From: RDXT01 sp033765305
GTDB lineage: Bacteria; Bacteroidota; Bacteroidia; J057
Length of the DNA: 64,000 nucleotides
Assembly: GCA_033765305.1 (NCBI GenBank)
Contig: JANRID010000016.1
Span: 62,001-126,000 of the forward strand
Reading direction: 5' to 3'
Below are positions 25,407 through 33,640 of this stretch, piece by piece; position 1 is the first letter of the stretch; every line of letters begins with the position of its first letter. A program made the translations under genes and the position numbers. The notes below the pieces were generated by a model, which worked only from the letters and a program-made list of their open reading frames with translations, was not told the DNA's origin and ran no database searches.

Positions 25407-27314
25407 ATGAACTCCTGGATTCAACCGTTTCTGCTCGGACTCGCCCTCTCGGCGGCTGTTCCGGGCTTCGCACAGCCTGGCAGCACCCTGCCGCTGCTCC
25501 CTGAGTATGAGCAGGCCCTGGCCGCAGGCACCCGCAATGCCGGCGGCACGCCCGGCCCCCGGTATTTCGTCAACCGGACCGACTACCGCATCCGTGCCCG
25601 GATCGAACCCGCCAGCCGCAAGCTCGGCGGCTCCGAATCCCTCGTCTATACCAACAACAGCCCCGATACCCTCTCCCAGCTGGTGCTGCGCACCTACCAG
25701 GACCTGTATAAGCGCGGCGCCGTCCGGGACGAAAACATGCCCCGCGCCGAGCAGACGGAAGGCATGAAGATCAGCCGCATCGCCCTGAATGGCGCCGAAC
25801 TGCCGCTGACTCCCGGCGGCCCGGTCAGCCGCCGCAATACCAACCTCTATATCCGCCTCGCCACGCCGCTGCCCCCCGGAGGCCAGGCTGCCCTCGACAT
25901 CGACTGGAGCTTTACGATCTCCTCGGGCGGGCGCATGCGCATGGGCACCTACGGCGAGCATGCCTATTTCCTCGCCTACTGGTATCCGCAAATGGCTGTC
26001 TACGACGACCTCTATGGCTGGGATACCATCCCCTACACCGGCCGCGTGGAGTTTTACAACGACTTCGGCGACTTCGATGTGCGCATCGATGCGCCCGACG
26101 GGCTGCTGATCTGGGCTACAGGCGTGTGGCAGAATGCCGATTCCATCCTCAGCCCGGCCTATCTGGACCGCTTCCGCACCGCCATGCGCTCCGACAGTGT
26201 CGTGCGCATCGTGTCGGAGGAGGACTACAACGCCGAGGCGCCGGTGACCCAGCCCCGGGAACGGCACAGCTGGCACTTCAAGGCGGAGTTTGTGCCGGAT
26301 TTTGCCTTTGCCGCCAGCGATTACTACTACTGGGATGCGGTCAGCGCCCTAGTCGATACCCTGACCGGCCGCCGGACGCTCGCCCAGGCCGTGTACAAGC
26401 CGGAAGCGCTCGATTTCTACGAGGTGGCGGGATTCTCCAAAGATATTCTCGAAGACCTTTCCCAGCGCCTGCCCGGCATTCCCTACCCCTATCCGTCCAT
26501 GACGGTCTTCAACGGCGACCTCAACAGCGGCGGCGGCATGGAATATCCCATGATGGTCAACAACGGCTCGTCGAACGACGCAGCTGCGGCCTACGAATTG
26601 GCCTATCATGAGATTGCCCACACCTATTTCCCCTTCTACATGGGCATCAATGAGCGCCGGTTTGCCTTCATGGACGAAGGCTGGGCTTCCTTTTTTCCGG
26701 TAGATCCCACCCGTGCCCGCGGTTTTGCCGAAAATCCCTTCAGCTGGTCCCTGCCTACCTACCAGAATCTGTCCGGGACACCCATGACCAAGCCGCTCAT
26801 GGATCAGTCCTGGAAAATGGAGGCCATGGCCTACTTCAATACTGCCTACTCGCACCCCTCGCTGGCGTACTATGTCCTCAAGGAAACCCTCGGCGATTCG
26901 CTCTTCAAGGCTGCCCTGCAGACCTACATGCAGCGCTGGAACGGCAAGCATCCCTGCCCCTATGATTTCTTCTGCACCTTCAATGCCGTGGCAGGCGATC
27001 TGAACTGGTTCTGGAAGCCCTGGTTCTTCGAAAACCGCCGCGCCGACCTGTCCCTGTCCGGAGCAGGCAAACTGAAAGGGAAAAAATTCTCCGCCCAGGT
27101 CGAAAATGCCTCCGGCCTGCCCCTGCCGGTGGTGGTGACGGTGTACTTCAAGGACGGCAGCAGCGCCCGGATCGAACAGCCGGCCACCATCTGGAAAAGC
27201 GGTGCCAGAAGTATCCCGGTGTCGGGCGAATACAGCAAACCCATTACGGCCCTGGAGTTGGGTGACTGGTACATCCCGGACGCAAACCGGGGAAACAACA
27301 GCATCGGGCGCTGA
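25407..27314 (+). CDS. Exported M1-family metallopeptidase
   Basis: A 635-residue zinc peptidase with N-terminal signal (FLLGLALSAAVPGFAQ). An N-terminal beta-domain (residues about 50-270) is followed by the catalytic domain with zinc motif HEIAH (His401, Glu402, His405) and the third ligand Glu424 in FAFMDEGW, exactly the HExxH-x18-E spacing of M1 aminopeptidases. The GGMEYP substrate-binding motif (the GxMEN equivalent) appears as SGGGMEYPMMVNN about 25 residues before the zinc site. It likely trims peptides in the periplasm or outside the cell. A nested palindrome between it and the next gene may end its transcript. Confidence 0.93.
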   Translation: MNSWIQPFLLGLALSAAVPGFAQPGSTLPLLPEYEQALAAGTRNAGGTPGPRYFVNRTDYRIRARIEPASRKLGGSESLVYTNNSPDTLSQLVLRTYQDLYKRGAVRDENMPRAEQTEGMKISRIALNGAELPLTPGGPVSRRNTNLYIRLATPLPPGGQAALDIDWSFTISSGGRMRMGTYGEHAYFLAYWYPQMAVYDDLYGWDTIPYTGRVEFYNDFGDFDVRIDAPDGLLIWATGVWQNADSILSPAYLDRFRTAMRSDSVVRIVSEEDYNAEAPVTQPRERHSWHFKAEFVPDFAFAASDYYYWDAVSALVDTLTGRRTLAQAVYKPEALDFYEVAGFSKDILEDLSQRLPGIPYPYPSMTVFNGDLNSGGGMEYPMMVNNGSSNDAAAAYELAYHEIAHTYFPFYMGINERRFAFMDEGWASFFPVDPTRARGFAENPFSWSLPTYQNLSGTPMTKPLMDQSWKMEAMAYFNTAYSHPSLAYYVLKETLGDSLFKAALQTYMQRWNGKHPCPYDFFCTFNAVAGDLNWFWKPWFFENRRADLSLSGAGKLKGKKFSAQVENASGLPLPVVVTVYFKDGSSARIEQPATIWKSGARSIPVSGEYSKPITALELGDWYIPDANRGNNSIGR

Positions 27315-27349
27315 TCAGGCAACCGTTGCCGCAGCGGAAAAGCCGGCGG

Positions 27350-27409
27350 GGAAACCGGGGAAATGTATAATTTGCAACATTGTTGCATTATTATTCTACC
27401 CCGGTTTCC
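27350..27409 (+). promoter_or_regulatory. 60-base nested dyad over the promoter/leader of the DUF5916 gene
   Basis: GGAAACCGGGG (27350-27360) is the exact reverse complement of CCCCGGTTTCC (27399-27409), whose last base touches ATG 27410. In the centre TGCAAC (27373-27378) pairs with GTTGCA (27382-27387). The A+T-rich stretches between the arms probably hold the promoter. It could be an operator, or an mRNA hairpin that hides the start codon and also stops transcription from the M1 gene. Confidence 0.55.
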
Positions 27410-29608
27410 ATGAATGTCCGCCTGCTCTTCGGTTTGCTTTGGCCTGGTTCGCTTGCCGCGCAGATTCTGCCGGAAACCTTTCCGCCGCCGGACCCGCCGC
27501 CGGTGTTTCAGGCCGTCGAGATTCAGGAGCCGCTGCGCATCGACGGGGCGCTGGACGAGGCAGTCTGGCAGCTGGCGCCGGTAATCCAAGGCTTTGTGCA
27601 GCAGAACCCTGTGCAGCGCGCGCCGGCGAGCTTCGATACGGAGGTGCGGGTGCTCTTCGACCAGCAGTTTCTGTACGTCGGTGCCTTCTGCCGGGACGAT
27701 TACCGCCGGGCCTCCAACCTGCGCGTGCAGAACCTGCGGCGTGATTACCTCTGGGACCTCAACGACGGCTTCGGGGTCGCCATCGACGGGTTTCTGGACA
27801 AGCGCAACGCGGTGTCGTTTCAGACGACGCCTGCCGGCAATATCCGGGACCTCCAGGTCATCGACGGCGATACCTACAACCGCGACTGGGACGCGCTTTG
27901 GTATTCGCGGACCCTGGTGACGGATTCGGGCTGGTATGCGGAAATGGCCATTCCGTGGAAAGTGCTGCGCTATCCCGAATCTGCCAGCGAGATCGGGGTG
28001 ATTTTTGTGCGCAACATCCGCCGGTTCAATGAATATACGGTGCTGCCGGCGGTGCCGAGGGTATTCGACCCCTACCGCATGGCCTACGAGGCGCTGCTGA
28101 CCGGCCTGCGGCCGCCCCGGCCCTCTGCCAACATCCAGCTCAATCCCTACCTGCTGGCCGCAGCCGGCCGCAGCACCGGTGCCGGCGCTTCCGGCGGCAG
28201 CACTGCCGTCGAGGCGGGCGGAGAGCTGAAATGGGCCATTACGCCCGGCACCGTGCTGGATGTTTCGGTAAACACCGACTTTGCCCAGGCCGATGTGGAC
28301 CGCCAGGTGGTGAACCTGGAGCGTTTTTCGGTGCTGTTTCCGGAGCGGCGCCAGTTTTTTCTGGAGAATGCCACGGTTTTCCGCGCCAACGTGACGGAGT
28401 TTATGCAGCCGTTCTTCAGCCGCCGCATCGGGCTGGACGGCCAGGGCAACGCCATTCCCATCGACGGCGGGCTGCGCCTGGCGCATGTGTCGGCGCAGCG
28501 CAGCGCCGGGCTGCTGGCCGTACGCCAGCGGGCTGTGGACGGAAGTCCGCAGTCGCACTTCGCCGTGCTGCGCTACGCCGAAAATCTCGGCGAGCAGAGC
28601 CGCCTGGGCGGCATGGTCACCTACCGCCATGACGCGGCCCTGGCACAGGACTCCACTGTGCAGGCGGCCCGCAGCAATTACACCGCCACCGTCGACGGCA
28701 TTTTCCGCCCCAATCAGCAGGTCAATGTGCAAGGCATGCTCTCGTTCTCGTCCGACGAGGTGCTTGGGCAGGGGCTGGCCTCCCAGCTTTGGGCCAGCTA
28801 CACCAACAACCTGATGTACGTCGGCTGGCTGGGCTATTATGTCCGCAACTATCAGCCGGGCGCCGGGATCGAGCTGTTCGGGCGGGATTATGTTTTCAGC
28901 AGCCCGGCCATCGACCTCGATGTGCGCCCGGACTGGCTGCCGGCCTTCGTGCGCAGCCTGGGGCCTGATCTGCAGCTGGACATCTTCCATACCCCCGACC
29001 TCCGGGGGATCATATCGGCGGATGCGAGCTTCTCGGCCTTCGATGTGACGATGCAGAACGGCGCCAATGTGGAGGCGCGCCACAATGCGAGCTGGCAGGT
29101 GCTGGACGAGGTCTTCAGTCCGGTGGGCGATGCGCGCATCGCGCCGGGCACCTATCGCTATGTCCGCCATGCATGCTCCGCCAACAGCGACCTTTCGAAG
29201 CAGCTGGCCGGCTCGGCCTCCGTGGAGTTCGGGCCCTATTACGACGGACACCTGACGGCCTGGGCATTTTCAGGCCGCTGGGGACCGGTTCCGCAGATCG
29301 AATGCGCCATCGATTATGAATACAACCGCATCCGGGACCTTGGCCAGTCCGATGCAGATCTGGATACCCACCTGATCGGCGTCAATGCGCGCCTGGCCCT
29401 CAATCCCCGCGTGCAGCTCATCGGATTTTATCAGCGCAACACCGCACTCGACCGGGACATCTGGAATGTGCGGGTCTCCTGGGAATACCGGCCGCTCTCC
29501 TTCCTGTATCTGGTATTCAACAGCAACCAGACCGACTGGCGGGATCCGCAGAACCGCTTCTCCCAGCAGCAGGCCATTGCCAAGCTCACCTTCCTGCAGC
29601 AGTTCTGA
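27410..29608 (+). CDS. DUF5916/CBM9-like outer-membrane barrel protein
   Basis: A 732-residue protein with a signal (LLFGLLWPGSLAAQ), then a carbohydrate-binding-module-9-like domain that opens with IQEPLRIDGALDEAVWQLAP and includes VRVLFDQQFLYVGAFCRDDY, and a long C-terminal DUF5916 region. The latter is rich in alternating beta-strands (SVNTDFAQADVDRQVVNLER, FSVLFPERRQFFLENATVF), and the protein finishes with AIAKLTFLQQF, an aromatic-ended strand typical of outer-membrane barrels. Members are widespread in Bacteroidota and Gemmatimonadota and of unknown function, presumably glycan- or peptide-related. The start at 27410 is set by the signal and by the dyad touching it. Confidence 0.88.
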   Translation: MNVRLLFGLLWPGSLAAQILPETFPPPDPPPVFQAVEIQEPLRIDGALDEAVWQLAPVIQGFVQQNPVQRAPASFDTEVRVLFDQQFLYVGAFCRDDYRRASNLRVQNLRRDYLWDLNDGFGVAIDGFLDKRNAVSFQTTPAGNIRDLQVIDGDTYNRDWDALWYSRTLVTDSGWYAEMAIPWKVLRYPESASEIGVIFVRNIRRFNEYTVLPAVPRVFDPYRMAYEALLTGLRPPRPSANIQLNPYLLAAAGRSTGAGASGGSTAVEAGGELKWAITPGTVLDVSVNTDFAQADVDRQVVNLERFSVLFPERRQFFLENATVFRANVTEFMQPFFSRRIGLDGQGNAIPIDGGLRLAHVSAQRSAGLLAVRQRAVDGSPQSHFAVLRYAENLGEQSRLGGMVTYRHDAALAQDSTVQAARSNYTATVDGIFRPNQQVNVQGMLSFSSDEVLGQGLASQLWASYTNNLMYVGWLGYYVRNYQPGAGIELFGRDYVFSSPAIDLDVRPDWLPAFVRSLGPDLQLDIFHTPDLRGIISADASFSAFDVTMQNGANVEARHNASWQVLDEVFSPVGDARIAPGTYRYVRHACSANSDLSKQLAGSASVEFGPYYDGHLTAWAFSGRWGPVPQIECAIDYEYNRIRDLGQSDADLDTHLIGVNARLALNPRVQLIGFYQRNTALDRDIWNVRVSWEYRPLSFLYLVFNSNQTDWRDPQNRFSQQQAIAKLTFLQQF

Positions 29609-29614
29609 GACCGC

Positions 29615-30355
29615 TCAGGCCCGTTCGCCTGCCACCACCACCGAGAGTCCGATCTGCCGCAGGGCCAGGCGGTCCAGCAGGCGGAAGGCCGGCACGAGGC
29701 GGTTGTAGAGCTTCATCTGCCCGGAGGGGATGAGTTCTTTCTTCAGTACGCTCCCCGACAGCCACCAGCCGAAGATGCCCATGAGATTGAAGTGGAAGGC
29801 ATCGAGGATGTGCAGGCCGTTCTGGTCGAACAAGGCCGACAGGCTGCGGCGGGTATAGCGCCGGTAGTGGAAGAGCGCGGCATCGAAGCGGTTGTACAGC
29901 GCCTGATAGGCCGGCACCAGGATGATGATGCGCCCGCCGGGCCGGAGCAGCTTGGCGCAGTTGGCGATTGCCAGGCGGTCGTCTTCGATGTGCTCCACGA
30001 CGTTGAGCGCGTAGAGGTTGTCGAACTGCCCCAGCAGCCCGGCATATTCCGTGTCGAAATCCGGATGCACGAGATCCAGCTTCACAATGTCGATCAGCCC
30101 CGGATGTGCCGCGAACTGCGTCTCCAGATAGCCGCAGTACGACTCCCGGATATCGCTCAGGCAGACCCGCCGGCCTGCATCGAGCGCGAAGCGGGAGATA
30201 TTGCCGATGCCGCTGCCGACTTCGAGTATATCGCCGGGCTTGAACCACTGCGCCACCGTCTCGTACATCCAGCGGTTGAAGCGGTCTGCGGCGGCGATGG
30301 TTTCGAGGGTTTGCAGCCCCTCCTGGTCGAGTTCTTTATAGGCAAATTTCGGCAC
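29615..30355 (-). CDS. Class I SAM-dependent methyltransferase
   Basis: A 246-residue methyltransferase with SAM-binding motif I DILEVGSGIGNISRFAL near residue 42, the acidic motif II residue in VCLSDIRESY, and DNLYALNVVEHIEDD as motif post-II/IV. The C-terminal half (GRIIILVPAYQALYNRFDAA) resembles methyltransferases found beside glycosyltransferases. The substrate is not indicated. It begins with GTG at 30355. It is convergent with the DUF5916 gene, with only six bases between the stops. Confidence 0.88.
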   Translation of the reverse strand: MPKFAYKELDQEGLQTLETIAAADRFNRWMYETVAQWFKPGDILEVGSGIGNISRFALDAGRRVCLSDIRESYCGYLETQFAAHPGLIDIVKLDLVHPDFDTEYAGLLGQFDNLYALNVVEHIEDDRLAIANCAKLLRPGGRIIILVPAYQALYNRFDAALFHYRRYTRRSLSALFDQNGLHILDAFHFNLMGIFGWWLSGSVLKKELIPSGQMKLYNRLVPAFRLLDRLALRQIGLSVVVAGERA

Positions 30356-30413
30356 AGCTCAGCGGATCAGGTGAGCCGCAAAGTACGGGGATTTTAGGAT
30401 GGGGGGCAAGGCG

Positions 30414-30668
30414 TCAGCCGAAGAGATCCACCAGGCCCTTGATCAGGCAGCCTGCGCCCACGGTGGTGACCGCGTACATGGTCACCGAAAAGGCCGGGCC
30501 GGCATGCTGCATCTGCAGGTTGATGATCAGGCTGATCGCCATCAGGAAGATGCCCGCGCCGAGCCATTGCAGGCCGCGCCGGAACAGGCGCTGGTAACGG
30601 GCCTTGGTCGCTTCGTCCGGGACGCCGGCGCGCGCGGCGGTTTCCGGGGATACAGGAGCCTCAGACAT
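30414..30668 (-). CDS. Small two-helix membrane protein
   Basis: An 84-residue protein with a charged N-terminal tail (PDEATKARYQRLFRRGLQWL) and two hydrophobic helices, GAGIFLMAISLIINLQM and VTMYAVTTVGAGCLIKGLV. It is typical of small conserved Bacteroidota membrane proteins without assigned function. It ends 58 bases upstream of the methyltransferase start, on the same strand. Confidence 0.6.
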   Translation of the reverse strand: MSEAPVSPETAARAGVPDEATKARYQRLFRRGLQWLGAGIFLMAISLIINLQMQHAGPAFSVTMYAVTTVGAGCLIKGLVDLFG

Positions 30669-30832
30669 ACAGGAGATCGCGTAGCAGTAGGTGAAACAGG
30701 GCGCACCGCAAGGCAGGCAATGCCCGGCACGGTGTCTATCAACAAGATAGGCAGGAGTTCAGAAACAGGCAAGCCCTCCGGTGCGATTTCTTGCCTGCCG
30801 CTCCGGAGGCTGCTGCAAGACCTGAAAATCGC

Positions 30833-30840
30833 TACCTTTG
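30833..30840 (+). promoter_or_regulatory. -7 element (TACCTTTG) for the small membrane gene
   Basis: TACCTTTG fits TAnnTTTG exactly and lies 28 bases before ATG 30868. A -33 element is not clear. Confidence 0.5.
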
Positions 30841-30867
30841 TGCCGTGCATTCAGATCCGGCACGGAT

Positions 30868-31143
30868 ATGGTCGAGCTGATTATGATGATTCTGCTTGGG
30901 CGGCACATCGGCCAGATGGCTTCGGCCCAAGGCCAGACCCCCTGGCACTGGCAGTTGCGCATGGTGCTGCTCTGGGTGTTTCTGGAGTTCCTGGGCATTA
31001 CCCTGGTGGCGCAGCTCATCGGGCTGACGCCTGATACGGAGCCGACGCTCAACCTCGTGCTGCTGCTGACCATTCCCGGCATTGCCTGCGGTTTCGGCGG
31101 GTATCTGCTCACCCGCTACCGCCTGGAGCAGCTGGAAGGGTGA
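30868..31143 (+). CDS. Small three-helix membrane protein
   Basis: A 91-residue protein from ATG 30868: an N-terminal segment MVELIMMILLGRHIGQMA, then two strong transmembrane helices (MVLLWVFLEFLGITLVAQL and LVLLLTIPGIACGFGGYLL) and a short basic tail. The N-terminal 40 residues before the helices (ASAQGQTPWHWQLRMV) are the only soluble part. No family is recognised. It carries its own promoter element and ends 17 bases from the GH31 stop on the opposite strand. Confidence 0.65.
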   Translation: MVELIMMILLGRHIGQMASAQGQTPWHWQLRMVLLWVFLEFLGITLVAQLIGLTPDTEPTLNLVLLLTIPGIACGFGGYLLTRYRLEQLEG

Positions 31144-31159
31144 CGCCCGCGCAGCGCAC

Positions 31160-33598
31160 TCAGGGCAGCGCAGACAGCCGGAGTGTTCCGAATCCTTCCG
31201 GGGCCCAGCACTCGATGCAGGGGCCATTCCGCCAGGCGCGGAGCGGCTGTCCGTCGGCTTCGCAGGCAAAGCGCGCTGCATCCAGGCCATACAGCTCGAT
31301 TTTCAGCGTGGACGCCTCTGCGGGATAGCGGCCTTCGCGCAGCTGCCGGACCGTGCATTGCCGCAGATCTCCCTCCACCTCGAAGGTCCGGAGCAGAAAT
31401 TCTCCGCTGCGGTAGGCATAGCCTTCGCCGGCATCCTCGTACCACTCGCTGCGGACGGTGCCGCTGCTGGGCGCATAGACCCGCAGCACGGCGGGTTCGA
31501 GGCCTGTTTCACCGGTATGCATGCGCACCGGCCCCCAGGGCAGGGCAGCTCCGGCCCGCACAAACATCGGAATCCGGCCCGGCAGGGCCGGCTCCTGGTG
31601 CAGCCGCCCGCCCTCCAGCGGCTCGCCCGTGTGAAAGCGGTACCAGCGCCCGGCAGGCAGGTACAGCTCCTGCACCACCGTGCCCGGTTTCGATACCGGG
31701 CACACCAGCAGGTGGTCGCCTGCCAGAAACTCCTCCTCCCGGTCCCAGGCCCCGGGATCCTGCTGAAAGCTGAAATACAGCGGGCGCAGCACCGGCGTGC
31801 CGCGCGTCACGTACTGCCGCATCGCCGTGTACAGCGCCGGCAGCAGGCGGTACCGCAGGCCAATGATCTTCCGGGCCAGGGCCGTGAACGGCTCGCCGAA
31901 GGACCAGGGCTCCTGATTGCGGATGGATCGCGCCGCATTGGCTGCCACCGCATCCTCGTCGATGGCGGAATTGCCGAAGTCGTGGTAGCCGATCGAATGC
32001 ACACGGCAGAGGGGATGGAAAATCCCGGTCTCCAGCCAGCGGACGAAAAGCTCGCCGTCCGGCAGGTCGTTGAATCCGCCGATGTCCGAGCCAGTGAAGG
32101 AGTAGCCGGAAATGCTCAGCCGCTGGCATTGCAGGTTGGCCAGGCGCAGATGCGCCCAGGAAGCCACATTATCGCCTGTCCAGACCGCCGAGTAGCGCTG
32201 GCCGCCTGCAAAACTGGCCCGTGTGATCACGAAGGGCCGCTTCGGGTATCCGAAGCGCTGCAGCCCCTCCTGCGTGGCGCGGGCCATCTGCATCCCGTAC
32301 ACGTTGTGGGCGCGCGCATGGCTGCACGGGTGCCCGTCGTAGTCGAAGCGCACGTCGTCCGGCAGCGTCCGGGATTCCACGTCGAAGATGGCAGGCTCAT
32401 TCATATCGTTCCAGACCGCTGCCACGCCGTCCATCCGGATGAGATCCCGGAACAGCTCCGCCCACCAGCTGCGCGCCTCCGGGCGCGTGAAGTCCGGGAA
32501 ATAGCATTCGCCCGGCCACACCTTGCCCTGGGCAAAAGGTCCGTCTGTGCGGCGCAGATAGAGCTGCCGCTCCAGCCCCTCGCGGAAAACCGGATACGCC
32601 GGATCGATCTTGATCCCCGGATCGATGATGACCACCGTCTGAAACCCGTCCGCCGCCAGCTCGCGGATCATCCTGCCGGGATCTGGAAAATGCTCCCGGT
32701 TCCAGGTAAAGCAGCGGTAGCCGTCCATGTAGTCGATGTCCAGGTAGAGGGCATCGCAGGGAATGCGGAGGCGGCGGAAGGTAGCGGCTATTTCACGCAC
32801 CCGCGCCTCGGGAAAGTAGCTCCACCGGCACTGGTGAAAGCCCATGGCCCAGCGCGGCGGCAGCTCGGGCCGCCCGGTGAGCTGCGCATACTGCGCTGCG
32901 ACCTCCAGCAGGCTGGGGCCGCAGATCACATAGCAGTCCAGTTCCCCGCCATGCGCCCAGAAGCTCGTGGCATTGTCCCGCTCCATCGCAAAGTCAAACC
33001 ACGTGCGGAACGAGTTATCGAACAGCACGCCGTATCCGATGCCCGCATGCAGGCCGTAGTAGAACGGGATGGACCGGTAGAGCGGATCCGTCGTTTCGGA
33101 ATAGCCGAAACAGTCGTGGTTCCAGTTCTGGAGGCGCTTGCCGCGCAGGTTGGCAGCGCAGCTTTTATCTCCCAGCCCAAAATACCGCTCGCCGGGCCGG
33201 GCCCGTTTGCTCATCAGCACCAGGGGATTGCCCTGTTCCGCCTCCATCCAGTGAAAGCCTTTGTCGTCTTCCACGATGGTCTTCCCGTCCAGGTCTTCGA
33301 TGGCGGTGTGCAGGCTGTCCAGGCGGATCCTGCATACCGCCGCAGCCGTGCGGATCTGCAGTTCCGCATCGGTTGCCGATACGGAAAGTGCTGCTGGCTG
33401 TGCCTGGAAGTCAGGGTCGATGGCGTAGGAAAAATCGTCCGGGAAATAGCCGTCCGGGCTGAAGCGGAAGCGCAGGATGCGGTCGCTGAGCACATGCACC
33501 CGCAGTGCAGCTCCCTGGACGCAGCGCAGGGTAATCAGCCCTGCTTCCTGGCGCCAGTCCGCCACCGGGCCGGGAAGATGTTCGGGAGTGCCCGCCAT
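31160..33598 (-). CDS. Glycoside hydrolase family 31 (alpha-glucosidase-like)
   Basis: An 812-residue GH31 enzyme. The N-terminal beta-sandwich runs to about residue 250; the TIM barrel begins with PPRWAMGFHQCRWSYF and DALYLDIDYMDGYRCFTW. The nucleophile is Asp398 in WNDMNEPAIF and the acid/base Asp476 in YSAVWTGDNVASW, so both catalytic residues are present. The C-terminal sandwiches follow from about residue 600. No signal peptide is visible, suggesting cytoplasmic hydrolysis of imported alpha-glucosides. It follows glpD by 42 bases in the same direction, linking hexose and glycerol catabolism at least by position. Confidence 0.93.
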   Translation of the reverse strand: MAGTPEHLPGPVADWRQEAGLITLRCVQGAALRVHVLSDRILRFRFSPDGYFPDDFSYAIDPDFQAQPAALSVSATDAELQIRTAAAVCRIRLDSLHTAIEDLDGKTIVEDDKGFHWMEAEQGNPLVLMSKRARPGERYFGLGDKSCAANLRGKRLQNWNHDCFGYSETTDPLYRSIPFYYGLHAGIGYGVLFDNSFRTWFDFAMERDNATSFWAHGGELDCYVICGPSLLEVAAQYAQLTGRPELPPRWAMGFHQCRWSYFPEARVREIAATFRRLRIPCDALYLDIDYMDGYRCFTWNREHFPDPGRMIRELAADGFQTVVIIDPGIKIDPAYPVFREGLERQLYLRRTDGPFAQGKVWPGECYFPDFTRPEARSWWAELFRDLIRMDGVAAVWNDMNEPAIFDVESRTLPDDVRFDYDGHPCSHARAHNVYGMQMARATQEGLQRFGYPKRPFVITRASFAGGQRYSAVWTGDNVASWAHLRLANLQCQRLSISGYSFTGSDIGGFNDLPDGELFVRWLETGIFHPLCRVHSIGYHDFGNSAIDEDAVAANAARSIRNQEPWSFGEPFTALARKIIGLRYRLLPALYTAMRQYVTRGTPVLRPLYFSFQQDPGAWDREEEFLAGDHLLVCPVSKPGTVVQELYLPAGRWYRFHTGEPLEGGRLHQEPALPGRIPMFVRAGAALPWGPVRMHTGETGLEPAVLRVYAPSSGTVRSEWYEDAGEGYAYRSGEFLLRTFEVEGDLRQCTVRQLREGRYPAEASTLKIELYGLDAARFACEADGQPLRAWRNGPCIECWAPEGFGTLRLSALP

Positions 33599-33640
33599 AG
33601 ATAGGAGATCAGGAAACGTCGGATCAGGATTTCAGGCAGG

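Noticed and set aside
31082..33604. 840-codon plus-strand open frame
   Set aside because: Antisense to the GH31 gene with all its catalytic motifs; low-complexity translation.
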